Assembly (NCBI GenBank): GCA_964627445.1 | Contig: CAZVJF010000001.1 | Location: 310,001 to 374,000, forward strand | From: Luteibaculum sp964627445 | GTDB taxonomy: Bacteria; Bacteroidota; Bacteroidia; Flavobacteriales_D; Luteibaculaceae | DNA length: 64,000 nt | Direction of reading: 5' to 3' | Shown: in pieces, positions 25,942-34,173 of the stretch | How positions within the stretch are numbered: the stretch's first letter is position 1 | Layout of the letters: each line of letters begins with the position of its first letter | Position numbers and translations under genes: made by a program | Notes under the pieces: model-generated | The model's database searches: none | What the model was told of the DNA's origin: nothing | The model's input: only the letters and a program-made list of their open reading frames with translations

Positions 25942-26514
25942 ATGGACTGGATTCGTTTCAAATTTCTGCAACCCATACTATTCACGCTGGTGTGCCCTTC
26001 TTTCGCCATCTGCCAGGACCAACCGAGCAAGTATATTGCTGCCGGTGCAGGCATAGGATCTCTACCTATATATTTTAATTTTCCTTACCTAACCTATGAA
26101 GCTGAGTTCGGTATACCACTTCCTAACAAACTGATAGCTACCGCTACCTTGGGTTCGGGAAGGGGATACTATAAAACCCATGAGCAGTTTTCCGCTACCA
26201 AGACGGCTCTTAATGTATTGTATCCAATCACCAAGAATGATCGACTAAAACTTGGAGCTGGTTTGGCCTGGGTATCCATTTCTACCGGGACGCGGACCAG
26301 AGAAACGAGAAGATTTGGTGTAATAACCAACCAAGAACACGCGTTGTGGAACGGAGACCGTTTCGGTTCTAACTTTATAATAGACTACCAAGTGCCAACG
26401 GCTCCCAACCAAGCATTGGCAATTCGATTAACTGTACAACCTCTTTTCGAAGACTTCTTTGCCCTTGGTCATGTAAACAATTCGATAGTCGTGGCCTACC
26501 GGGTAAATTTGTAA
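25942..26514 (+). CDS. Putative small outer-membrane protein
   Basis: I do not recognise a specific family. From the ATG at 25942 (an in-frame TTG precedes it by one codon) the product has 190 residues with a signal peptide ending near SFAICQ. The mature part has alternating aromatic/glycine strands (YIAAGAGIGSLPIYF, LIATATLGSGRGYY, LKLGAGLAWVSISTG, SNFIIDYQVP) and ends in VAYRVNL, close to the terminal aromatic strand of outer-membrane barrels. A six- to eight-strand barrel is plausible. It is divergent from cargo 1 and convergent with cargo 2, so it lies between two T9SS cargo genes; a link in function is only possible. Confidence 0.6.
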   Translation: MDWIRFKFLQPILFTLVCPSFAICQDQPSKYIAAGAGIGSLPIYFNFPYLTYEAEFGIPLPNKLIATATLGSGRGYYKTHEQFSATKTALNVLYPITKNDRLKLGAGLAWVSISTGTRTRETRRFGVITNQEHALWNGDRFGSNFIIDYQVPTAPNQALAIRLTVQPLFEDFFALGHVNNSIVVAYRVNL

Positions 26515-26517
26515 CAG

Positions 26518-26538
26518 AAAGCCTACCGCTTTATTTTT
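26518..26538 (+). terminator. Weak terminator between convergent genes
   Basis: A 5-bp stem (AAAGC 26518-26522, GCTTT 26528-26532) with a five-base loop is followed by ATTTTT, four bases after the stop codon of the upstream plus-strand gene. The stem is short, so this is only a possible terminator. Confidence 0.3.
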
Positions 26539-26587
26539 CTAGGATCAAAACGGCAGCTGGCAAATAGACCACGAAATACTTGGGTAC

Positions 26588-27523
26588 CTACTCATCCACC
26601 CTGTACTTCACCTGCTGCACAGCACCTTGCGCATTTTGAACTTGAAGGATATACACTCCAGCCTCCCATTGGCTTGCGGGCAATTGCAAGCTGGGCTCTC
26701 CTTGCAATTCCTTTTGGTACACTTGCTTTCCTTGCAGGTTGGTTACGGCTATATTACCTCGTAGCGGTTTGGTAAACCTAAGCACACCCTCTTGGATGGA
26801 TTCAATCCACCGGGTCTCAACAGCTTCCGATTCGTTGATGCTATTGATAATGGCTTCGCAGTCGTGGTCTACGAGTTTTACACGTTGCTCGCCATCCTCA
26901 TAACAGCGCAAATCGCGTATATCTCTAACATCACACAGCGAAGGAAAAGGGAACAAATAATAGGTACTACCAACTCCTATTAGTATCTCATGAAATCCGC
27001 TGGTGTGCACCCCATCTTCCTCGGCATTCAGAATGGATGTGTACTGATAGGAAATGGCATTGTTGTTCTTGTCCGTAGCTGCCACAACAGAATCAATAAG
27101 AATGGTTTGGTATCCTTCGCCCTGCGATGGGTTGGAATTGTTACAATACATTCTCAAAGTATCCCCAGGCGCTAAGCTGAAATCATACAGGATAAATTCT
27201 GCTGAATCTTTCTCACTCCAGTAATAAATCTGCATTCCATCGGCACTGTAGCGCAGATAATTGGTAAGAATGGATTCGCAGCCACTGGGCTCACGCTCTA
27301 ATTCGTAATACATTACCCCATTGATGCGCACTGTATCTCTTAATACAATATGGCTGTATTCGTAACGCCTTACAGGGGTTCCCCACCCCGTATTAATGGG
27401 CTCTGTATAGGTCCACGTAGTTCCTAAGTACGGAGCGTCTTGCGCTTGCAGCGAGGAACGGGAATCCACAAAAGCAAATAACAGCAAACTAAAAGCTAAA
27501 AGTGAGGAGATACGCTTATGCAT
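26588..27523 (-). CDS. Secreted protein with T9SS type A sorting domain (cargo 2)
   Basis: A 311-residue protein with an N-terminal signal peptide (about residues 1-28, cleavage near LQAQ). The middle is a beta-rich domain with several cysteines (GCESILTN, LRMYCNNS, SLCDVRDIRDLRCYEDG, VDHDCEAI) that could form disulphides outside the cell. The final 70 residues form a typical type A T9SS sorting domain: LRFTKPLRGNIAVTNLQGK, then VYQKELQG, AGVYILQVQNAQG and VKYRVDE. Export via T9SS and cleavage by PorU are expected. No catalytic motif is recognised. The 124-base gap upstream is AT-rich and holds no clear site beyond a near-consensus TAAGTTTT. Confidence 0.82.
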   Translation of the reverse strand: MHKRISSLLAFSLLLFAFVDSRSSLQAQDAPYLGTTWTYTEPINTGWGTPVRRYEYSHIVLRDTVRINGVMYYELEREPSGCESILTNYLRYSADGMQIYYWSEKDSAEFILYDFSLAPGDTLRMYCNNSNPSQGEGYQTILIDSVVAATDKNNNAISYQYTSILNAEEDGVHTSGFHEILIGVGSTYYLFPFPSLCDVRDIRDLRCYEDGEQRVKLVDHDCEAIINSINESEAVETRWIESIQEGVLRFTKPLRGNIAVTNLQGKQVYQKELQGEPSLQLPASQWEAGVYILQVQNAQGAVQQVKYRVDE

Positions 27524-27647
27524 AGGAATAGGATTTCTCCTACAAGAAACAAAACTTACATACTAAAAACAATACCTAAGTTTTATTTTACTAAGAAAAA
27601 CATCGCTCCAGCTTACAGTAAAAATTAAATTGTAGGCCCAAGGAAAA

Positions 27648-27989
27648 CTACTTATCTTCCTCACTCGGCTTCACAATTTTCATCTGCACACCAAAGTAGT
27701 GGGCAAAGTGGCGTAGGTCTTCGGCTACCTCGTTTTCGTTGGTGGCGCGCTCAAAGGTATCGGCCATGGAGAGTAAACTGCGGTAATAGAAATGCTTCAT
27801 TTCGTCTGTGGTCATTTCTTTGGTCCACAAATCTACGCGCAGCATGTTTTCTTCCATTTTATCCCAAACGGAAAGCAAAATGGCTTTGGCCTCGGAGTTT
27901 ACCTGCTCTATCTCGGCCTTCCAGGCTATTTTTTCGGGTACGTGGTTTTCGTCTGTGCTTACGGTAAGCTCTATTTTAGAATCGGACAT
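27648..27989 (-). CDS. gldC: Gliding motility protein GldC
   Basis: A 113-residue cytosolic protein matching the GldC family: an N-terminal IELTVSTDENHVPEKIAWKA, then EAKAILLSVWDKMEENMLRVDLWTKEMTTDEMK, SMADTFERATNENE and a C-terminal hydrophobic/basic end. The VPEKIxW and DLWTKxMxxDEMK motifs are distinctive. GldC is not strictly essential for gliding in Flavobacterium but improves it, and gldC normally lies directly next to gldB in an operon. Here it is separated from gldB by two other genes. It starts two bases after the zeta-like gene ends, so it is still in the same transcript. Confidence 0.9.
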   Translation of the reverse strand: MSDSKIELTVSTDENHVPEKIAWKAEIEQVNSEAKAILLSVWDKMEENMLRVDLWTKEMTTDEMKHFYYRSLLSMADTFERATNENEVAEDLRHFAHYFGVQMKIVKPSEEDK

Positions 27990-27991
27990 GG

Positions 27992-28741
27992 TTATTTCTT
28001 GTTTTTAATTTTATTGTACACATATTCCTCAAACCAACTGGGAACGTTGTCGGTCTCCATAGTTAACTGAGTTCCATCTTTTACTTGACATATCAATTCG
28101 GAAGCCCTCCCTGAGTTATCAAACAAGTACGCTCGATCACTCAGTTTTATGGCATCCAACAAAAGGTCTAGAGACCGATAGTATCGACTCACAATTTTTT
28201 CTTCTGGAACGGGATGCCCTTGCTTTTTAACGCGTAGCCGAACTCTATCGATATTGATCTCTGGCGAATCGGTGGCCACAAAATAAAAGTAAACCCGAAA
28301 ACCTTGGGCTTTAGCCTCCCGCATTACTTCGAGTTTGGAGGGATGCGAGAACACCGTTTCAAACCAGAATCGTTCCTTTCGTTGTATCAGGTGGTTTCTT
28401 AAAAATGTAGCAATGTCAGCAGCGATATACGCATTCATTTCACCCTCAAAAAAAAGCCTCCCTGCTTGCAACGAGAAGCGTTTCCATAGCGCAACATCTC
28501 CTAAGGCTTCTGGGCTTCGTGCATCGGTTTTAAATAAAGTAACAAGCTCATCCAACCCTTGATTCATAAGGTAAAGCTGCAAATTGATGCTACCCTGTTC
28601 GCTATACTCGCGCAACAACTCATCTGCATTAATAAATAACGATGGCTTGTAGTAGCCGCTGGCATTTAATTCTTGGACCAGGGTAGTTTTACCAGAACCA
28701 TTAGGCCCAGCAAAAACCCTAAGCTTGGGCTGTTTACTCAA
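27992..28741 (-). CDS. Zeta-toxin-like P-loop kinase
   Basis: A 249-residue P-loop NTPase of the zeta-toxin/AAA_33 type. Walker A FAGPNGSGKTTL gives GPNGSGKT at residues 12-19. NADELL supplies an acidic residue (Asp40) in the position of the zeta catalytic aspartate. WFETVFSHPSKLEVMREAK and FRVYFYFVATDSPEINIDRV match the substrate-side helix and strand of the family. Classical zeta toxins phosphorylate UDP-GlcNAc and are held in check by an epsilon antitoxin; many chromosomal relatives have no proven toxicity. No epsilon-like antitoxin is adjacent, but a small glycine-rich protein gene overlaps the start by eight bases. It lies inside the gldB-gldC operon. Confidence 0.8.
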   Translation of the reverse strand: MSKQPKLRVFAGPNGSGKTTLVQELNASGYYKPSLFINADELLREYSEQGSINLQLYLMNQGLDELVTLFKTDARSPEALGDVALWKRFSLQAGRLFFEGEMNAYIAADIATFLRNHLIQRKERFWFETVFSHPSKLEVMREAKAQGFRVYFYFVATDSPEINIDRVRLRVKKQGHPVPEEKIVSRYYRSLDLLLDAIKLSDRAYLFDNSGRASELICQVKDGTQLTMETDNVPSWFEEYVYNKIKNKK

Positions 28742-29030
28742 GAGTAAAGCGTTTTGGAATAATGGTATGCGATTGCTTCAAGACTTTTACCCGTTCTTTT
28801 TTACCACTCGGGTGTACTTTATACAGGGCATTTCCATCCTTTATAAGCACATTGCTGCCCATAGCACCAGCCGCATTAAATGCCGCATAACTGCTACGCA
28901 AGGCTGCACCTACTACAACGGAAACTGCCGTAGATACCCGTTTACGCAAAAATAGCGCACCCAAAGCGGCACCTGTAACGCCACCTCTAATGGCCGCATC
29001 CAATTTTTGATATCGCTCTTCAGAAGACAT
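28734..29030 (-). CDS. Small glycine-rich hydrophobic protein, partner of the zeta-like kinase
   Basis: I do not recognise this family. From the ATG at 29030 (MSSEERYQKLDAAIRGG; an upstream in-frame ATG exists five codons earlier) it has 98 residues. Residues 15-60 are glycine/alanine-rich with small-xxx-small spacing (GGVTGAALGALF, VSTAVSVVVGAALRSS), resembling glycine-zipper membrane helices. The C-terminal 40 residues are soluble and basic (VLIKDGNALYKVHPSGKKERVKVLK). No signal peptide is seen. It overlaps the kinase gene by eight bases and lies 30 bases after gldB, so it is cotranscribed with both. A regulator or antitoxin role for the kinase is a guess from the overlap only. Confidence 0.65.
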   Translation of the reverse strand: MSSEERYQKLDAAIRGGVTGAALGALFLRKRVSTAVSVVVGAALRSSYAAFNAAGAMGSNVLIKDGNALYKVHPSGKKERVKVLKQSHTIIPKRFTLE

Positions 29031-29060
29031 ACTACAAAAATACACAATCCGAGTGCAACC

Positions 29061-30095
29061 TTATTCAGGTGTTTTATCGGGCCGGAAGTTTTTAAGAATT
29101 TCCTGCTCGTTGTGTTCTTTTATAAGGGTTTGTATATCTGCATCGCTGCGCTGGGCATACTGCTTTACCATAACATAGCCCAGATACCAACCCAAGCGTG
29201 GTGCCGAGCTGTTGCCAAAACCGTTGGCAAAAGGACCATCCTGGGTTAATTTGGCCACCTCGCGGGCGTTGGTGCTAAACAGCAAATCGCGGCCAACTAC
29301 TTGCTGCCAGACCGCCTCCTGGTTTTTTAGCGCCCAGGCCATTTCATCTTCGTTGTAGTTCAATAGGGTATGGAGGGGCTCCTCGGGCAATGCCACTTGT
29401 GCCAAAAACAACACTTTGCCGTAAAACACCATCTCACGCAACAAATCTTGCTGAAAATAGTAAGGCTCGTACAACTGCTGCAACAGCCACCCGCGCATGG
29501 CTGCAGGCACTACCAACTCCGGCAGCATGCGGTTGCGCTTGTACCTGGGAAACTGCGTAGGCGGCAGCATATTTACGGTAGGATGTTCGGGATTTAAAAA
29601 CCACTCCAAACCAATGCCCAAAACGCTAGAGTCTGGATATACGGCCACGTTAAAACCACTGTTAAAGGTGTACACCGTAGGTTTGGGCAGGAACGGCAAA
29701 AAGTACCGTGCTCGTTTTATGGCTTTTTCCAATTGCTTCTGCTGGGCAGAAAAATCGCCAAAAGTTTCATTAATATCCTCTTGCACCTGCTGCCACAACG
29801 TATCGCTCACAAACATGCTGTAGTTCTGAGCCGTAGTGCTATCACTTGCCGCGCCAACGCGCATAATATTTTCGAAGTAAATTTTGGAGAAAGCGGGGTG
29901 GTTTTGCTGCAGGTTTTGCATCCATCCAGCCAAAACATCTTTACGGACTTCTTGGTTAAACGCCTGCTGGTCTATCCGGACCAAATCAATTGTATAGTTT
30001 TGTGTATCGATGTCTGCCTCAAAGCGTTTACCTTCGCAAGAGTGCAGTAGCAGCACCAAACCCAATACCATAACCGAAAAAACCCTACGTACCAT
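29061..30095 (-). CDS. gldB: Gliding motility lipoprotein GldB
   Basis: GldB is an essential gliding/T9SS-associated lipoprotein of unknown biochemical role. The start at 30095 gives MVRRVFSVMVLGLVLLLHSC with lipobox LHSC and lipidated Cys20; the open frame upstream is not coding for a sensible signal. The mature protein (345 residues in all) shows the family pattern: FNQEVRKDVLAGWMQNLQQ, PTVYTFNSGFNVAVYPDSSV with IGLEWFLNPEHP, PELVVPAAMRGWLLQQ, and GFGNSSAPRLGWYLGYVMVKQY near the C-terminus. The start codon shares its bases with the divergent PorT-like gene (CATG, 30093-30096). gldC follows after two inserted genes. Confidence 0.9.
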   Translation of the reverse strand: MVRRVFSVMVLGLVLLLHSCEGKRFEADIDTQNYTIDLVRIDQQAFNQEVRKDVLAGWMQNLQQNHPAFSKIYFENIMRVGAASDSTTAQNYSMFVSDTLWQQVQEDINETFGDFSAQQKQLEKAIKRARYFLPFLPKPTVYTFNSGFNVAVYPDSSVLGIGLEWFLNPEHPTVNMLPPTQFPRYKRNRMLPELVVPAAMRGWLLQQLYEPYYFQQDLLREMVFYGKVLFLAQVALPEEPLHTLLNYNEDEMAWALKNQEAVWQQVVGRDLLFSTNAREVAKLTQDGPFANGFGNSSAPRLGWYLGYVMVKQYAQRSDADIQTLIKEHNEQEILKNFRPDKTPE

Positions 30096-30783
30096 GAGCA
30101 CCTCTCGTTTTAAGTCTGCAAAATTCTTAAAAATAATGGCACTGGCGGCACCTTTATTGTTTGCCGCAAAAACATACGCGCAAAGCCCCTTGCGCTTTGG
30201 TTTGCATTTTTCGCCCAACATAGGCTGGCTTAAAACCGATGCCAGCGGAGCCTCGCGTGATGGTACCGTTGTAAATTACTCCTATGGGCTTATCACCGAG
30301 TTTACCATAGGGAATACTGACAATTACGCCTTAAGCACTGGGCTTTCTATTTTTAACCAAAGTGCGGCCTACACCAACACCATTCTATTGGATGCCAACA
30401 CCACCGCAACTATAGAAGGCAAGCAGAAACTACAATACATAGAGCTGCCCTTGGCTTTAAAACTACAGAGTAATGAAATTGGCTACCTCACCTACTTTGG
30501 TAAGTTTGGTTTGAGCAACAAGTTTAAAATAGCTGCCGATAGTGAAGTAAGTCTTAACTCGGGCGAAAGCCAGTCTGCTTCTAACCAAGAAGGCATCCAA
30601 TTTTACAATGCCAGCTTACTCATTGGTGCCGGTGCCGAGTACAACCTCAGCGGAAACACCAGTTTTCTTTTTGGTGTAGATTTTCACAACGGGTTTACCA
30701 ACCTGTTTAATGACGATGATTCCTCGCCCAATTTTGATGCGAAAACCTACAACATTACCCTCAACGTAGGGGTTTTATTTTAA
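30094..30783 (+). CDS. PorT-like outer-membrane beta-barrel protein
   Basis: From the ATG at 30094 this 229-residue protein has a signal peptide with a basic start and a hydrophobic core ending at KTYAQ. The mature part matches the outer-membrane beta-barrel family that includes PorT (PF13568 type): LRFGLHFSPNIGWLKTD, a TEFTIGNTDNYALSTGLSIF segment, LQYIELPLALKLQSNEIGY with the IELPLALK motif, then strands ending in a terminal phenylalanine (LNVGVLF). PorT itself is a T9SS component, but this family is large and I cannot say this one is PorT. The start codon overlaps that of gldB on the other strand. An ATG 14 codons later would leave a poorer signal peptide. Confidence 0.75.
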   Translation: MSTSRFKSAKFLKIMALAAPLLFAAKTYAQSPLRFGLHFSPNIGWLKTDASGASRDGTVVNYSYGLITEFTIGNTDNYALSTGLSIFNQSAAYTNTILLDANTTATIEGKQKLQYIELPLALKLQSNEIGYLTYFGKFGLSNKFKIAADSEVSLNSGESQSASNQEGIQFYNASLLIGAGAEYNLSGNTSFLFGVDFHNGFTNLFNDDDSSPNFDAKTYNITLNVGVLF

Positions 30784-30795
30784 AAGGCATTGCAC

Positions 30796-32436
30796 ATGAA
30801 GTTTGCCCTGGCGCAACTCAATTTCCACATTGGAAATTTTGAGCAAAACGCTCAAAAAATCATTCAATCCATTACGGAGGCCAAAGAAAACAAAGCCGAT
30901 ATGGTAGTGTTTCCCGAGCTGGCAATTTCGGGTTATCCACCCCGCGATTTTTTGGACTTCGACCATTTTATAAGTCAGTGTGAGGATGCGGTAGAGAAGA
31001 TTGCCAAGCACTGCGTTGGCATAACAGCCATCGTGGGCAGTCCTACTTTTAACCCTGCTCCCAAAGGCAAAAAGCGTTTTAATGCAGCCTTTGTTTTGCA
31101 GGATGGAGGCGTGAAGCAGGTACACCATAAAATGCTGCTGCCCAACTACGATGTCTTTGATGAATATCGGTTTTTTGAACCCGCTAAGTCGGTTTTTCCG
31201 CTTGAGATTAACGGACAAACCTGGGCCATTACCATTTGTGAGGATATTTGGGACCTCAACCCCGAAAGCATTTACACCCAGCACCCACTAGATGTGCTTA
31301 CCGAAGAACACACCTTGGATGGTATTATCAACATTGCTTCTTCGCCCTTTTCCTGGAAGCAGCGCGCAGCACGGCAAGACACCCTGAATACGGTGTTTGA
31401 GCACTACAACATTCCCGTGGTGTATGTAAATCAGGTAGGTGCACAAACCGAGCTTATTTTCGATGGCGGTAGTGCGGTAGTTGACCGCCACGGTAACATA
31501 CACGAATGTGCATATTTTACCGAAGGGCTTTTTTATTGGGAAGCCAGCAAGACTCCCAGTTGGCCTGCCGTTAATGAAGAGGTGGTAAACCCCACGGCAC
31601 AAATTCACGATGCACTGGTACTGGGCTTGCGCGATTATTTCTCCAAGCTGGGCTTTAAAAAAGCACTGTTGGGGCTTTCGGGTGGAATAGATTCTGCCGT
31701 GACGCTGGTGCTGGCTTGCGAAGCTCTAGGGGCAGCAAATGTGTTGGCAGTAAAAATGCCCTCGGAGTTTTCATCAGACCACTCCATAAGCGACTCCGAT
31801 GCACTGATTAAAAACCTAGGGTGCGAAGCGTACGAGCTACCTATAAAGTCCACTTTTGATAGTTTTCTAAATACCCTGGCACCGCCTTTTAAAGGTACCG
31901 AGTTTGGCCTGGCAGAAGAAAATTTGCAAGCGCGCATACGCGGCACCTTGCTCATGAGCATTAGCAACAAGCACGGTCATATTTTGCTAAACACCTCCAA
32001 CAAAAGTGAAACTGCGGTGGGCTTTGGCACCTTGTATGGCGATATGTGCGGTGGCCTTGCGGTAATTGGCGATGTGTATAAAGAACAGGTATATGCTTTG
32101 GCCCGCTACATGAATCGCAATGGCGAAATCGTACCCGAAAACATCATTACCAAACCGCCATCGGCAGAGCTCCGTCCCGGCCAAAAAGACAGCGACCGGT
32201 TGCCCGATTATGCGGTATTGGATGCGATACTGCACTGCTACATTGAGGAGCAAATGGATGTAAACCAGATTAAGGCTTCGCTCCCCAAAATAGATCCTGC
32301 CATAGTTGACAAAACATTACGATTGGTTAACATCAACGAATACAAGCGCTATCAAACTCCTCCTATTTTGCGCGTAAGTCCCAAAGCTTTTGGTATGGGG
32401 CGCAGAATGCCTATTGTAGCCAAGTACTTGGGGTAA
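30796..32436 (+). CDS. nadE: Glutamine-dependent NAD+ synthetase
   Basis: NadE amidates nicotinic acid adenine dinucleotide to NAD+, the last step of NAD synthesis. This is the long glutamine-dependent form (546 residues from the ATG at 30796; an in-frame TTG two codons upstream is less likely). The N-terminal nitrilase-type amidase has the Glu in VVFPELAISGYPP, Lys in HHKMLLPNYDVFDE and Cys in ITICEDIWDL. The C-terminal synthetase has the pyrophosphate loop GLSGGIDSAVTLVLACEAL, SNKSETAVGFGTLYGDMCGG and KPPSAELRPGQKD. It follows the PorT-like gene by 12 bases. Confidence 0.97.
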   Translation: MKFALAQLNFHIGNFEQNAQKIIQSITEAKENKADMVVFPELAISGYPPRDFLDFDHFISQCEDAVEKIAKHCVGITAIVGSPTFNPAPKGKKRFNAAFVLQDGGVKQVHHKMLLPNYDVFDEYRFFEPAKSVFPLEINGQTWAITICEDIWDLNPESIYTQHPLDVLTEEHTLDGIINIASSPFSWKQRAARQDTLNTVFEHYNIPVVYVNQVGAQTELIFDGGSAVVDRHGNIHECAYFTEGLFYWEASKTPSWPAVNEEVVNPTAQIHDALVLGLRDYFSKLGFKKALLGLSGGIDSAVTLVLACEALGAANVLAVKMPSEFSSDHSISDSDALIKNLGCEAYELPIKSTFDSFLNTLAPPFKGTEFGLAEENLQARIRGTLLMSISNKHGHILLNTSNKSETAVGFGTLYGDMCGGLAVIGDVYKEQVYALARYMNRNGEIVPENIITKPPSAELRPGQKDSDRLPDYAVLDAILHCYIEEQMDVNQIKASLPKIDPAIVDKTLRLVNINEYKRYQTPPILRVSPKAFGMGRRMPIVAKYLG

Positions 32437-32459
32437 AACAAGGTATTTGCTATAAATAA

Positions 32460-32467
32460 TACCTTTG
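32460..32467 (+). promoter_or_regulatory. Putative -7 element for the Na/Pi cotransporter gene
   Basis: TACCTTTG matches TAnnTTTG exactly in the 50-base gap after nadE, 19 bases before the start codon. A TTG at 32447-32449 is too close to serve as -33. Confidence 0.45.
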
Positions 32468-32486
32468 ACCACTTTTTTGCATTGCT

Positions 32487-34172
32487 ATGCTAAGTCTTGT
32501 TTTAACCGTATTACAGTGTATTGGAGCGCTGGCCCTTTTTGTTTATGGGATGAAAACCATGAGCGAAGGGATACAAAAGCTTGCGGGTAAAAACATACGT
32601 GGCGTTCTCAATAAGCTTACCAACAACCGGCTTAAAAGTATCACTACCGGTATTATTACCACTTCTCTAGTACAATCTTCCTCGGCCATTTCGGTGTTGG
32701 TGGTAGGATTTATTAATGCCGGCATCATTACACTACGCCAAGCCATGGGGCTCATTATGGGTGCCAATATCGGCACCACCTCTACAGCCATTTTGGTTAC
32801 AGCTTTTGGCTTTCTAGATTTTAGCATAGATACACTGGCCCTCCCCATTGTAGCTATTGGTTTACCGCTCTTCTTTGCACGAAAAGACTGGCACCGCTCG
32901 CTGGCTGAGTTTGTGGTAGGATTTGGCCTTTTGCTCCTGTCTATTGAGTTTTTACGCAACTCCATTCCAGCCATAGACAAAGACAGCATTTCCTTCTTGG
33001 AGTCTTTTTCGGAAGGTCAGTTCTTGTCTTCGCTAATTTTTGTGATTACGGGAGTGGTGCTTACCATTTTGTTCCAGTCTAGTAGTGCTACCATGGCATT
33101 GGTTTTGGTACTTTGCGAGCAAGAGGTAATTACCTTGCAAGCTGCGGCAATAGTTATTGTGGGTGCCAATATTGGTACTACACTAACTGCCAACATTGCT
33201 GCCATTGTAGCCAACGTCCACGGAAAGCGCCTAGCGCGTTTTCACAGTTTGTTCAATATCGTTGGCGCTCTTTGGTTTTTGCCCTTTATGAGCATCGCCA
33301 TAAGCCTTATTGAAAATGCCTTTACCTCTCTTGGCTTTACCCAAGAAATGGATTTTAATCTGGCCAAATGGGCTTTAGTTTCGGTGCATGTAGCCTTTAA
33401 CATTGCCAACACCTTGCTCTTTATCCCGATTACCCCTTCGGTAGAAAATTTGCTAAAGCGTCTGGTTCCCTCCAAGGAAAACGATCAGCAGGAGTTTAAG
33501 CTCGAGTACATCGAAACCGGGGTAATGAAAACCCCAGAACTGGCTTTGTTAGAAGCCAACAAAGAAATTGTGCGCCTGGCTCAGCGCAGCTCAGAAAATT
33601 GCCAACGCTTAATACGCTTACTGGAGTCGAACGACCGCTCTTTGCAAGAAGAAATTTTAGCGCAATTGCGCAAGCACGAAGCCGATACCGACCGTGCCGA
33701 AGAAGAGGTAACCCGCTATTTGTCGCGCTTAACGGAGGACGTCATTTCCAACAGCACCTCCATTAAAGTGAGCCGACTACTTAGTATTGTGAATGATATT
33801 GAAATTATTGGCGACCTCTATTTCCAGATTACCAAAATATTCGATCGAAAGATTAGCAAGGAAATTTACTTCTTACCCGAGCAGCGCGATGGCATTAAAT
33901 CCATGTTGAATACCCTGCATGAATCGGGTCGGGTAATGGTTACGCAGTTAAAATCGGAAGAGGACCGCACTACCGACTTAGAACATGCCTACCGCTTAGA
34001 AAGCCTCATCAATAAGAAACGAAATCAGTTGCGTAAAATGCACCTGAAAGGCATAGAAACAGGCGACTTTAACATAAAAAGCGCCATGGTTTTTAGCGAG
34101 TTGTACACCAGCATAGAGCGCATTGGCGACCACAACCTAAAAATCTGCGAAGCCCACAGCGGCATTCTGTAG
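32487..34172 (+). CDS. Na+/phosphate cotransporter family protein with PhoU-like domain
   Basis: A 561-residue inner-membrane protein. The membrane half (about residues 1-310) has the family's duplicated repeat, each with a QSSSA motif (ITTSLVQSSSAISVLVVGF near residue 62 and VLTILFQSSSATMALVLVL near residue 198), and paired GANIGTT motifs (IMGANIGTTSTAILV, IVGANIGTTLTANIA). The C-terminal part (about 340-561) is a helical PhoU-like domain (RHEAD-type LRKHEADTDRAEEEVTRYL and FSELYTSIERIGDHNLKICE). Bacterial members (YjbB/NptA type) import or export phosphate. The gene is convergent with the next one, leaving a one-base gap. Confidence 0.92.
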   Translation: MLSLVLTVLQCIGALALFVYGMKTMSEGIQKLAGKNIRGVLNKLTNNRLKSITTGIITTSLVQSSSAISVLVVGFINAGIITLRQAMGLIMGANIGTTSTAILVTAFGFLDFSIDTLALPIVAIGLPLFFARKDWHRSLAEFVVGFGLLLLSIEFLRNSIPAIDKDSISFLESFSEGQFLSSLIFVITGVVLTILFQSSSATMALVLVLCEQEVITLQAAAIVIVGANIGTTLTANIAAIVANVHGKRLARFHSLFNIVGALWFLPFMSIAISLIENAFTSLGFTQEMDFNLAKWALVSVHVAFNIANTLLFIPITPSVENLLKRLVPSKENDQQEFKLEYIETGVMKTPELALLEANKEIVRLAQRSSENCQRLIRLLESNDRSLQEEILAQLRKHEADTDRAEEEVTRYLSRLTEDVISNSTSIKVSRLLSIVNDIEIIGDLYFQITKIFDRKISKEIYFLPEQRDGIKSMLNTLHESGRVMVTQLKSEEDRTTDLEHAYRLESLINKKRNQLRKMHLKGIETGDFNIKSAMVFSELYTSIERIGDHNLKICEAHSGIL

Positions 34173-34173
34173 C

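Noticed and set aside
25905..26054. Fifty-codon N-terminal extension of the first T9SS cargo gene
   Set aside because: It overlaps the divergent small outer-membrane gene and precedes a well-formed signal peptide, so the real start is at 25904.
30010..30093. N-terminal extension of the PorT-like gene into gldB
   Set aside because: The added residues have no signal character and the signal peptide begins at the ATG at 30094.
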